Positions 9,401-16,068 of a stretch of 40,040 bases of DNA are shown here, one piece after another. A program made the position numbers and the translations under genes. The notes below the pieces were generated by a model. That model was given only the letters and a program-made list of their open reading frames with translations. It did not search any database and was not told where the DNA came from. Numbering within the stretch: the stretch's first letter is position 1; each line of letters opens with the position of its first letter. Source of the stretch: an uncultured Neisseriaceae bacterium (GTDB lineage Bacteria; Pseudomonadota; Gammaproteobacteria; Burkholderiales; UBA11063); assembly GCA_937952895.1 (NCBI GenBank), contig CALFYC010000105.1, positions 1-40,040 of the forward strand. Reading direction: 5' to 3'.

Positions 9401-10708
9401 GGTAATGTTCAATACCGTGATATGCGCTTTGTTAAAAAACAAGGTGGTGAGATGGTAGTTATTTCGCGTTCAGCGGAAGTAATTATTTTGGACGCTCATC
9501 ATCGTGAAAGAGAGCAACATAAGATTCCTTATGGTGCGATTATTTATATGAATGATGGTGATGAAGTTAAAGCTGGGGCAAAACTTGCAAGCTGGGATCC
9601 GCATTCACGTCCAGTAGTTGCTGAATATTCGGGAACTGTTGTATTGGAAAATGTGGTAGAAGGTTTAACTGTAGTTAAAGAAGCTGATGAAATTACAGGT
9701 TTAACTGCGTTAAAAGTAATTGATCCATCAAAAGTTAAAGGCGCTAAAGCCAAAGATAAGAGCTTACGTCCAATTGCTAAACTCTTTGATAAAAATGGTA
9801 AAGAAATTAAAATTGCAGGAACTGACGCATCGGTAATTATTAGTTTCCAAATCGGTGATATTATTACAGTTAAAGATGCACAAGTTGTGCATGCTGGCGA
9901 AGTTATTGCGAAAAAACCGCAAGAATCTTTAAAAACTCGTGATATTACAGGTGGTTTACCGCGTGTGGCTGAGTTATTTGAAGCACGTATTCCAAAAGAT
10001 GCCGGGATGTTATCGCCAATTTCAGGAACTATCTCTTTCCAAAAAGAAACGAAGGGTAAGCATAAAGTTAAAATCGTTGCTGTTGGCGGAGAGTTTGTTG
10101 AACTTGCTATACCAAAAGATAAGAATATCTTAGTTAACGATGGTGAATATGTTGAACGTGGGCAAATGATTGTTGATGGACCGGTTGATCCACATGAATT
10201 ATTAGCAATGAAGGGCATTGAAGAATTGTCTAAATATATTTCTTCAGAAATTCAAGAAGTTTATCGTTTACAGGGTGTAAAAATTAATGATAAGCATATT
10301 GAAGTAGTAGTTCGCCAAATGCTAAGACGAATAGTAATTGAATCTCCTGGTGATAGTAATTTATATCTTGAAGGAGAACAAGCAGAACGTGCTGCAATTC
10401 TAGATGAAAATGATCGTTTAATTGAGCAAGGGTTAAAACCAATCCAATTTAAAAATATATTATTGGGTATTACAAAAGCTTCATTATCGACTGATTCGTT
10501 TATATCAGCTGCATCTTTCCAAGAAACTACGCGTGTGTTAACTGAATCAGCAGTTGCTGGACGTGTCGATTATTTACGTGGTCTTAAAGAGAACGTAATT
10601 ATGGGTCGTCTAATTCCAGCTGGTACGGGGCTTGCTTATCATAAAGCTAAACATGCAGTAAATCAGGATGATGAGTTCGAGGTAGAAAGTGCTACAGCCG
10701 CTGAGTAA
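6494..10708 (+). CDS. rpoC: DNA-directed RNA polymerase subunit beta'
   Basis: The largest RNA polymerase subunit, 1404 residues from the ATG at 6494. That start sits 8 bases after GGAG (6482-6485); an in-frame GTG at 6485 overlaps that ribosome site and is rejected. The N-terminal zinc-binding loop has Cys71, Cys73, Cys86 and Cys89 ([19 protein letters not shown]). The absolutely conserved magnesium-binding NADFDGD motif is at residues 472-478. The second zinc site includes [11 protein letters not shown]. The trigger-loop and bridge-helix regions ([57 protein letters not shown]-type sequence) and the C-terminal [16 protein letters not shown] and [17 protein letters not shown] are all intact. 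A strong intrinsic terminator follows. Confidence 0.98.
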   Translation: [1404 protein letters not shown]

Positions 10709-10726
10709 GCTCATTATTCTTGTATT

Positions 10727-10753
10727 AAAGCCAGTCTTATGACTGGCTTTTTT
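10727..10753 (+). terminator. Intrinsic terminator of the rplKAJL-rpoBC block
   Basis: AAAGCCAGTC (10727-10736), a TTAT loop and GACTGGCTTT (10741-10750) form a perfect 10-bp stem, and the T-run continues to 10753. It lies 18 bases after the rpoC stop, the classic position and form. Confidence 0.93.
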
Positions 10754-10852
10754 AATAAGGTGCAGATGCAATTCTAAGTATATAAAGTCTCACTATAAAT
10801 TCAATAGTTAATATATAACTAGCTTTGATTAAATATAATAATATATACTGTC

Positions 10853-10873
10853 TGCCAAAACATAGTTTTGGCA
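10853..10873 (-). terminator. Hairpin downstream of the aldo/keto reductase remnant
   Basis: TGCCAAAAC (10853-10861), ATA, GTTTTGGCA (10865-10873): a perfect 9-bp stem with a 3-base loop, 13 bases past the end of the minus-strand reductase gene. No T-run follows on either strand, so termination is only probable. It faces the rpoC terminator in a convergent gap. Confidence 0.5.
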
Positions 10874-10886
10874 ATTATTAAAACTG

Positions 10887-11897
10887 CTATTCAACATATT
10901 CAATGCGAGCAGGAGGGATTAGCCATTCAAGTCCAATGGGATTAATAATATGTCTATTAATTATGCTATTAATAATATTAAAGTCTTCTAAAGTTAACTG
11001 CCAATCTTTAATATCACTTAAAGCATCTAATTGCCAAGGTTTTCTGGCACCATAAAGTGCTATTATATTACTCCTTTTATCTAATAACCAACGAATAGCT
11101 AAGCTTAAAATATTTTTATTATATTTATCTTTAGCAAATTCATTAAGTGCCATAATCGCATTTATATATTGAGTTTTATGTGGTTCTTGAAGTTTTGGAT
11201 CAAAATTGCGTATATCACCATCATTAAATTTAGTATTGGCATTAATTGTTCCAGATAAGATTCCTCCGCATAGTGGGCGATAGGCTAATACTGAAATTTG
11301 ATGAGTGTTAGCATAATCAAAAACGCCATTCTCTTCAATAGCCCTTTCAAACAAGTTAAGTGGTGGCTGGAGTGCATTTATTGGAATATATTTAGCAAAT
11401 TCTTTAATCTGGTCTAAATTAAAGTTACTTACCCCAACTGCTTTGATTTTACCGCTTTGTATTAATCTATTCATGGTGCCGGCTACTTCTTCTAATGGCA
11501 CAATTGGATCTGGTCAATGAATTTGATATAAATCAATATAGTCGGTTTGTAAGCGTTTTAGTGAATCTTCTAATTCTTGTACAATACGTTTAGGTTCAGA
11601 ATTTTGAAATAGGTGACCATGGTGCCAATCTAGCCCAAATTTGGTTGCAAGAATAATTTTAGTTCGATCTATGGAGGATTCTTTTAAAGCTCTCCCAACC
11701 ACCTCTTCAGATCGACCAAAACCATATACAGGGGCAGTATCTATTATATTAATGCCAAGATCAAAGGCTTTATGAATAGTTTTAATACTTTCATTATCAT
11801 CACTATCACCCCAGCACCATCCACCAATTGCCCATGCACCTAAACCAATTCTTGAGATTGGGTCTTTATTGTTTGTAGTTATTATAGTTTGAGGCAT
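10887..11897 (-). pseudogene. Aldo/keto reductase interrupted by one in-frame TGA
   Basis: Two reading frames in the same phase together spell a full-length aldo/keto reductase of about 335 residues. The first part (11897-11517) has the (beta/alpha)8-barrel opening with catalytic Asp and Tyr in DTAPVYGFGRSEEVVGRAL, Lys in ILATKFG and the active-site His in DLYQIH. It then meets TGA at 11516-11514. The frame resumes at once with PDPIVPLEEVAGTMN, AVGVSNF and the C-terminal LAIRWLLDKRSNIIALYGARK cofactor-binding part. Family members normally read HWPDP here, so a single G-to-A change turned TGG (Trp) into TGA. Everything else looks intact, which suggests recent inactivation or a base-call error. 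TGA is a genuine stop elsewhere in the window, so recoding is unlikely. AAAGGATAT precedes the ATG. Confidence 0.88.
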
Positions 11898-12116
11898 TTG
11901 AATATCCTTTGATAATTATTTTATACTTGACTTAGGCTAACATTATATATTACTAAGTAATGGGTTAGGATGTATTTTAGATAAAGGATATTAAAACTAT
12001 CGATCTTATGAAGTTTTTAATTAGAAACTAATTTTAAGTTGATTTTTGTATATAGAATTATAATATGAGGCTAAAGTTAATTTACTAAATTTAGCAATCA
12101 ATGAGTAATTGGATTA

Positions 12117-12152
12117 ATAGATAAGTAGAGATTTTAATCTCTACTTATCTAT
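12117..12152 (-). terminator. Perfect 17-bp hairpin downstream of the small secreted-protein gene
   Basis: ATAGATAAGTAGAGATT (12117-12133) is exactly complementary to 12136-12152, with only TT between the arms. It begins 14 bases after the stop of the minus-strand gene at 12167. The bases after it on the minus strand (TTAATCC) are only weakly T-rich. It is nested inside a second, imperfect inverted repeat (12085-12099 with 12157-12170). Terminator or mRNA 3'-end stabiliser is the likeliest role. Confidence 0.6.
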
Positions 12153-12166
12153 AGAAGATTGCTAAT

Positions 12167-12670
12167 TTAGTTCCAGGCGTCGCCTTTAAATAATGCTCCA
12201 CCATCAGATGGGTTATTAAGTGTAACAGCTCCTTGATCATCACTATCATGTGCGTTTGAGTCTTGAGTATCTTCATATTGAGGGTTGGTGTTTATCCACA
12301 TACAGTCAGTAAATCCCTTAGTTCCAGTACCATATGGCCAAGATTTTGAGTTATTGTTATGATCTGTTAAATAAATTGTTCCGTTAATCTGTCCATTGGT
12401 TTTAGTATAATCAACATTTAATTCTTCACCAGGATAAATAGTGCATGGCCCATTTTTTATATGCGACTCATCACAATATTGACCAGATTCTAATCTAAAA
12501 TAAACATTTCCTTCTCCACCATCATGAGAGCTATTATCAAAGCTAATAACCCATGATTCATTCGAATTATTTACAAAGTGCCCGTGGCAAGAGTGTGCAA
12601 ATGATTGATTAAGTAGTAATGTACTAGATAAAATGCTTAAAGCTGCAAAATAGGAATTAATTTTTAACAT
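12167..12670 (-). CDS. Small secreted protein of unknown function
   Basis: A 167-residue protein that I do not recognise. Residues 1-25 form a clear Sec signal peptide (basic MLKIN, hydrophobic core, cleavage probably after NQSFA). The mature part of about 142 residues is rich in Asn, Asp, Ser, Gly and aromatic residues, suggesting a beta-rich fold. It has four cysteines (28, 66, 76, 123), an even number compatible with two disulfides in the periplasm or outside the cell. The C-terminal tail (about residues 130-167) is acidic and low in complexity. The start has AAGGAG 5 bases upstream and a good promoter further up. It is transcribed alone, away from the MarR operon, and ends in a long hairpin. 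No function should be assigned from sequence alone. Confidence 0.82.
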   Translation of the reverse strand: MLKINSYFAALSILSSTLLLNQSFAHSCHGHFVNNSNESWVISFDNSSHDGGEGNVYFRLESGQYCDESHIKNGPCTIYPGEELNVDYTKTNGQINGTIYLTDHNNNSKSWPYGTGTKGFTDCMWINTNPQYEDTQDSNAHDSDDQGAVTLNNPSDGGALFKGDAWN

Positions 12671-12719
12671 ATATGCTCCTTATTCATATAACAAATCAAA
12701 TTTTAGTTAGTAATTCATT

Positions 12720-12748
12720 TTTATATTTATGAATCTTATTAAGGTCAA
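12720..12748 (-). promoter_or_regulatory. Sigma-70 promoter of the secreted-protein gene
   Basis: On the minus strand TTGACC (12748-12743), a 17-base spacer and TATAAA (12725-12720) form a near-consensus promoter. Transcription would start about 40 bases before the ATG at 12670. Confidence 0.72.
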
Positions 12749-12843
12749 GATGATAAAATATTTTGATTAATATGATAATAATAATGATTAGGATAAATTC
12801 TTAGGCTTATTTTTTCTTTTAAAGAGCTAGGTTTTATACAAAA

Positions 12844-12890
12844 TATCACAATACGTATTATATTGTGCTATAATGATACATATACGTATT
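12844..12890 (+). promoter_or_regulatory. Promoter with palindromic operator upstream of the SRPBCC-MarR-EVE operon
   Basis: A TATAAT -10 box lies at 12869-12874. Just upstream, CACAATA (12847-12853), seven bases, then TATTGTG (12861-12867) form a perfect inverted repeat of 21 bp. In addition the 8-bp palindrome ATACGTAT occurs twice, at 12851-12858 (inside the first repeat) and 12882-12889, 31 bp apart or about three helical turns, flanking the -10 box. The downstream operon encodes a MarR-family repressor, and such proteins usually bind palindromes over their own promoters. Autorepression is therefore the natural reading, but it is inference. No good -35 box is visible. Confidence 0.68.
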
Positions 12891-12905
12891 AAATGGGTGG
12901 TAATA

Positions 12906-13355
12906 ATGTGGTGTAAAGTAAAAAGCTATAAAGTGATTGGTATAAATTTAGAGCAGGTTTGGCAAGTATGGAGTGATGTTACTAATTGGCACATATGGCA
13001 AAAAGATATAAAATCAGCAACAATTGATGGATTATTTATAACAGGTAGTCAAATTAAATTAAAGTTACAAGATGACTCTATAATAACTATGTCTCTTACA
13101 GAAGTTAAACCTTATGAGAGATTCATGGATTTAACTAAATTTTTCTTAGCTAGAATGTATGCAACTCATGAATTTATTATTGATGGAGATATTTTAGAAT
13201 TTAGAGATACATTTAAGATTTATGGAATATTAGGTTTCTTTTGGCGTAAGTTAATATTAGAAAAAGTGATTGATAGCGATCAAGAGCAAACTGTAGGTTT
13301 AATTAAACGGGTAATTGAACTACATCAAGTAGGTGAGGTTAAACATGTTAAATGA
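12906..13355 (+). CDS. SRPBCC-fold (START/polyketide cyclase-like) protein
   Basis: Encodes about 149 residues from the ATG at 12906, with GGTGG 5 bases upstream. An in-frame ATG at 12873 overlaps the -10 promoter box and cannot be the start. The N-terminal pattern VKSYKVIGINLEQVWQVWSDVTNWHIWQKDI is the typical first strand plus helices of SRPBCC ligand-binding domains. It is followed by strands around SQIKLKLQDDSIITMSLTEV and a final long helix (QTVGLIKRVIELHQ). Such proteins bind hydrophobic small molecules, but the ligand here is unknown. Its 3' end overlaps the MarR gene by 11 bases, so the two are translationally coupled. It may bind or process the compound sensed by the regulator; that is a guess from context. 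Confidence 0.8.
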   Translation: MWCKVKSYKVIGINLEQVWQVWSDVTNWHIWQKDIKSATIDGLFITGSQIKLKLQDDSIITMSLTEVKPYERFMDLTKFFLARMYATHEFIIDGDILEFRDTFKIYGILGFFWRKLILEKVIDSDQEQTVGLIKRVIELHQVGEVKHVK

Positions 13356-13812
13356 TAAATGGAATGAAATTAGTAAATTTGATGATGCTCAGGATAGTCC
13401 TGGTTTTCTTCTTTGGAAAATGCATTTAATTTGGAGGCGCTTAGTTGAAAAAGTGCTTAATCAATGTGATTTAACTCATCCGCAATTTGTAGTATTGGTG
13501 ACAATTGCCTATTTAGCACAGAATAAATCTAATGTTACTCAAGTGGAATTAGCTAACCACGTATCACTTGATGTAAATACTATTTCACAAATTTTAAAAG
13601 GATTAGAAAATAAAGGATTTATTAAGCGTTTAGCTAGAAATGGAAATAATAAAGCTAAATACCCTAAGCTAACTGAAATAGGTTATTCTACATTTAAACA
13701 AGCAATTAAATTAGTTGAAGATGTTGATCAGCAATTTTTTAATTCTTTAAATACAAAAGATTTACAGCTATTTAAAACCAGTATGCTGACCTTGATTGAA
13801 AAGGACAAATGA
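13345..13812 (+). CDS. MarR-family transcriptional regulator
   Basis: A 155-residue winged-helix regulator. The start is taken as ATG at 13345, with GAGG 6 bases upstream; an in-frame GTG at 13333 lacks a ribosome site. N-terminal dimerisation helix: PGFLLWKMHLIWRRLVEKVL. DNA-binding core: LTHPQFVVLVTIAYLAQ, TQVELANHVSLDVNTISQILKGLENKGFIKR and the wing ARNGNNKAKYPKLTEIG, followed by a C-terminal helix. MarR proteins are dimeric repressors released by small ligands or oxidation; two cysteines are not obvious, so ligand control is more likely here. It overlaps the SRPBCC gene upstream and the EVE gene downstream. The palindromic sites at 12844-12890 are its probable operator. Confidence 0.9.
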   Translation: MLNDKWNEISKFDDAQDSPGFLLWKMHLIWRRLVEKVLNQCDLTHPQFVVLVTIAYLAQNKSNVTQVELANHVSLDVNTISQILKGLENKGFIKRLARNGNNKAKYPKLTEIGYSTFKQAIKLVEDVDQQFFNSLNTKDLQLFKTSMLTLIEKDK

Positions 13813-14255
13813 TGAAATATTGGATTTGTGTGGTAAGTCAAGAGCACGCTTTAAGGGGTATTGATGGTGGTTTTATCCAAGTGTGCCATGGCAAAAAATC
13901 ACCATTAGCTAGAATGAAAAAAGGGGATTATGTAACTTTTTATTGCCCTAATATTACTTTTCAGGGGAAAGATAAATGTCAAAATTTTGTTGGGGTTGGT
14001 CAGGTAAAAGATGGTATAGTATATCAATATAGTATGTCTGAAACTTTTCATCCATATCGAATGGATATTGCTTATTTAGAAAATAGTGAAAATTATTCTA
14101 CTTCAATTTTGCCATTAATTGAAAAATTGCAATTTATAAAAAATAAAAAGCATTGGGGTTACATATTTCGTTATGGTCATTTAGCAATTGAATTACCTGA
14201 TTTTAAAGTTATTCTAGTGGCAATGGGAGTTAAAGATTTATTGTTGATTGAGTAA
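13809..14255 (+). CDS. EVE-domain protein (UPF0310 type)
   Basis: A 148-residue protein consisting of one EVE (PUA-like) domain. Diagnostic features are the opening KYWICVVSQEHALRGIDGGFIQVCHGKKSPLARMKKGD, YVTFYCPNITFQGKDKCQNFVGVGQV, the FHPYRMDI segment and the WGYIFRYGHLAI pocket. EVE domains bind modified nucleobases in DNA or RNA and are often part of defence or RNA-modification systems; this stand-alone form has no attached nuclease. The start is ATGATG: the first ATG (13809) overlaps the MarR stop, while the second (13812) has the better 6-base spacing from AAGGA at 13801. Four-base coupling to marR makes it part of the same operon. Its target is unknown. Confidence 0.9.
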   Translation: MMKYWICVVSQEHALRGIDGGFIQVCHGKKSPLARMKKGDYVTFYCPNITFQGKDKCQNFVGVGQVKDGIVYQYSMSETFHPYRMDIAYLENSENYSTSILPLIEKLQFIKNKKHWGYIFRYGHLAIELPDFKVILVAMGVKDLLLIE

Positions 14256-14456
14256 TTTACTTATAATAATAAAGATTTATCTTTTCTATATTTTTATCTA
14301 TTAAATCCATTCTTCTATAAAAATTTCAATATTTTGCGAAAATGCGCAAGAACTGCCTATATTAAATTGTTAATATGTCGTATGAGTGTTCAAATAAGAG
14401 CAAAATCAGTGATGAATGTAGCCTAATATAAATTGTAGTAATAAAGAAAACGGTTA

Positions 14457-14485
14457 TTGTTTCTCGTTTTTGAATAATGTATAAT
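14457..14485 (+). promoter_or_regulatory. Sigma-70 promoter of the Rpn-family remnant
   Basis: TTGTTT (14457-14462), 17 bases, TATAAT (14480-14485). A short leader with AGGAAG at 14494-14499 follows. The promoter survives although the gene behind it is broken. Confidence 0.65.
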
Positions 14486-14504
14486 AATTTATTAGGAAGA
14501 TGTC

Positions 14505-15458
14505 ATTCGTGAGGAAATTAGTAAAAAGCATGATCCATTAGTGCGCAAATTTCTAAGTGATATTAGTGTTGCAAAAGATTTTTTAGAAATCCATTTATCA
14601 AAAAATATAAGAAGTAGGTGTGATCTAAATACACTGCAGATTGAATCTGGTTCATATATAGATAATGATTTAAGACCTTATTATGCAGATATTGTGTATC
14701 GGGTAAAATTAAAAGATTCAAAGAGAGATCCATATATTTATACGTTAGTAGAACATTAAAGTCGTGGTGAAGAACTAATGCCATTGAGAATTCTACGGTA
14801 TAAATTGGAGATCCTACAAAAACATATAGATACTTACAAAGAAGTAGCTAAATTACCACTAGTGGTTGCATTGATTGTATATAGTGGGAAGAAATCCCCT
14901 TATCCATATCCGTGTAAAATTAGTGAGTTATTTGAAGATCTTGATTTCTATAAAGAGGAAGAATTGGGTGACTTTAAATTACTTGATTTAACAGTATTAG
15001 AAGATAGTGAGATATTAAGGCATAAAAAGTCTTCCTTATTAGAAATGCTAATGAAGCATATTTATGCCAGGGATTTAAAAGCCAAAGTAGAGCAAATAGC
15101 AGAAGCATTTAAACAAGCCAATTTGCAAGCATTAAATATAGATTTAGTGGAAAGTGGCCTAATCTATTTAGTTTATGCGCGTGAAGTAGATGAGATTAAA
15201 AAATTACTAGTATATTTCCAAGAATAAGTTCCGGAATATGAGGAGAAGATTATGACATACGCAGAAGAATTAAAAATGCAAGGACGGCAAGAGGGAAAAT
15301 TGATTGGTCGTGAAGAAGGGAAGCAAGCAGGTCTTCAAGAGGAACGGCAAGAGATAGCTAAAGAATTGTTAAAATCAGGAGTAGATAGTTCAATTATTAT
15401 AAAAGCTACCCATTTAACTTTGGATCAAGTTGAAAAATTAAAAAAAGCTTTAGATTAG
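14505..15458 (+). pseudogene. Rpn-family recombination-promoting nuclease (transposase_31 type), decayed
   Basis: One continuous frame from 14505 to 15458 (about 318 codons) spells an Rpn/PD-(D/E)XK family protein, cut by two in-frame TAA codons. Segment 1: ISKKHDPLVRKFLSDISVAK and ADIVYRVKL (catalytic Asp) up to VEH, then TAA at 14757-14759 where the family has EHQS, so the catalytic Gln codon became a stop. Segment 2: MPLRILRYKLEIL through LVVALIVYSGKKSPYPYP to FQE, then TAA at 15225-15227. Segment 3: VPEYEEKIMTYAEELKMQGR, then the charged EGK/EGR tail typical of the family and a C-terminal helix-turn-helix-like end. The start codon also looks mutated: ATT at 14505, correctly spaced from AGGAAG, where ATG is expected. 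Rpn proteins are mobile-element-like nucleases that promote recA-independent recombination. The bacterium probably makes no active enzyme. Confidence 0.87.
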
Positions 15459-15514
15459 TTTTATAATTTTTTAGCGCTTAATTTGTTCTATATATATTTT
15501 GTAAGGATATTTTT

Positions 15515-15994
15515 GTGCAAGATGAATTAACTCAAGTAATTATTCGAGAGGCTACAAAAAATGATTTGGGGCAAATTATTAACTTACTTATTGATGATAA
15601 ACTCGGAAAAACACGTGAAGTTGTTTCCAACAGCACTAATGAAATAGATAAATGTTATATTGATGCATATACTCATATGTTAGTTAATCCAAGCCAACAA
15701 ATATTGGTGATGGAATTAAATACTGAAATTATCGGCGTTTTAGAACTTACTTATATACATTCTTTAACTCACAAAGGTAGCTTACGTGCAAATATTGAAG
15801 GGGTTAGGATTAAATCTAATTATCGCAATCAAGGTTTAGGATCTAAGTTGTTTAAATATGTAGAACGATTAGCTATAGATAAAGGATGTGCGATTATTCA
15901 GTTAACAACAAATCTCCAGAGATTGGATGCCAAACATTTTTATGAAAAATTAGGTTTTGTAGCTAGTCATTATGGTATGAAAATGGAACTGTAA
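15515..15994 (+). CDS. GNAT-family N-acetyltransferase
   Basis: A 159-residue GCN5-related acetyltransferase starting at GTG 15515, with AAGGA 7 bases upstream. The opening IIREATKNDLGQIINLL, the central strand VMELNTEIIGVLELTYI and the acetyl-CoA pyrophosphate loop RIKSNYRNQGLGSKLFKYVE (matching Q/RxxGxG/A) are all present. The closing AKHFYEKLGFVASHYGMKMEL is the usual C-terminal strand-helix. Substrate cannot be told: small GNATs of this kind acetylate amines, amino acids or protein termini. It stands alone after the Rpn remnant and ends at a strong bidirectional terminator. Confidence 0.88.
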   Translation: MQDELTQVIIREATKNDLGQIINLLIDDKLGKTREVVSNSTNEIDKCYIDAYTHMLVNPSQQILVMELNTEIIGVLELTYIHSLTHKGSLRANIEGVRIKSNYRNQGLGSKLFKYVERLAIDKGCAIIQLTTNLQRLDAKHFYEKLGFVASHYGMKMEL

Positions 15995-16018
15995 AAAATT
16001 AATCAAATAGAATTAAAT

Positions 16019-16047
16019 AAAAAGCCTCAGAATTTCTGAGGCTTTTT
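16019..16047. terminator. Bidirectional intrinsic terminator between GNAT and parvulin genes
   Basis: AAAAAGCCTCAG (16019-16030), AATTT, CTGAGGCTTTTT (16036-16047): a perfect stem with an A-run on one side and a T-run on the other. It serves the convergent GNAT (plus) and parvulin (minus) genes. Confidence 0.92.
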
Positions 16048-16068
16048 GATTAAAGTTAACTAACTTTA

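Noticed and set aside
11514..11516. TGA as a recoded codon (Trp or selenocysteine)
   Set aside because: TGA is the true stop of coq7, ftsZ and the MarR gene, Trp is written TGG throughout, and no selenocysteine insertion element was seen; simple mutation is the better explanation.
12061..12085. Promoter plus tiny reading frame near TATAATATGAGG
   Set aside because: The frame has only seven codons and the -35 spacing is 14 bases.
12873..12905. Upstream ATG start for the SRPBCC protein
   Set aside because: It overlaps the TATAAT box at 12869-12874, and the added residues do not resemble the family; the ATG at 12906 has a ribosome site.
14256..14504. Small RNA or extra gene upstream of the Rpn remnant
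   Set aside because: Only the Rpn promoter can be supported; the rest is AT-rich sequence without a stable terminator hairpin or a reading frame.
14500..14541. Short frame MSFVRKLVKSMIH from the ATG at 14500
   Set aside because: It is out of phase with the Rpn frame, has no spacing to AGGAAG and ends after 13 codons.
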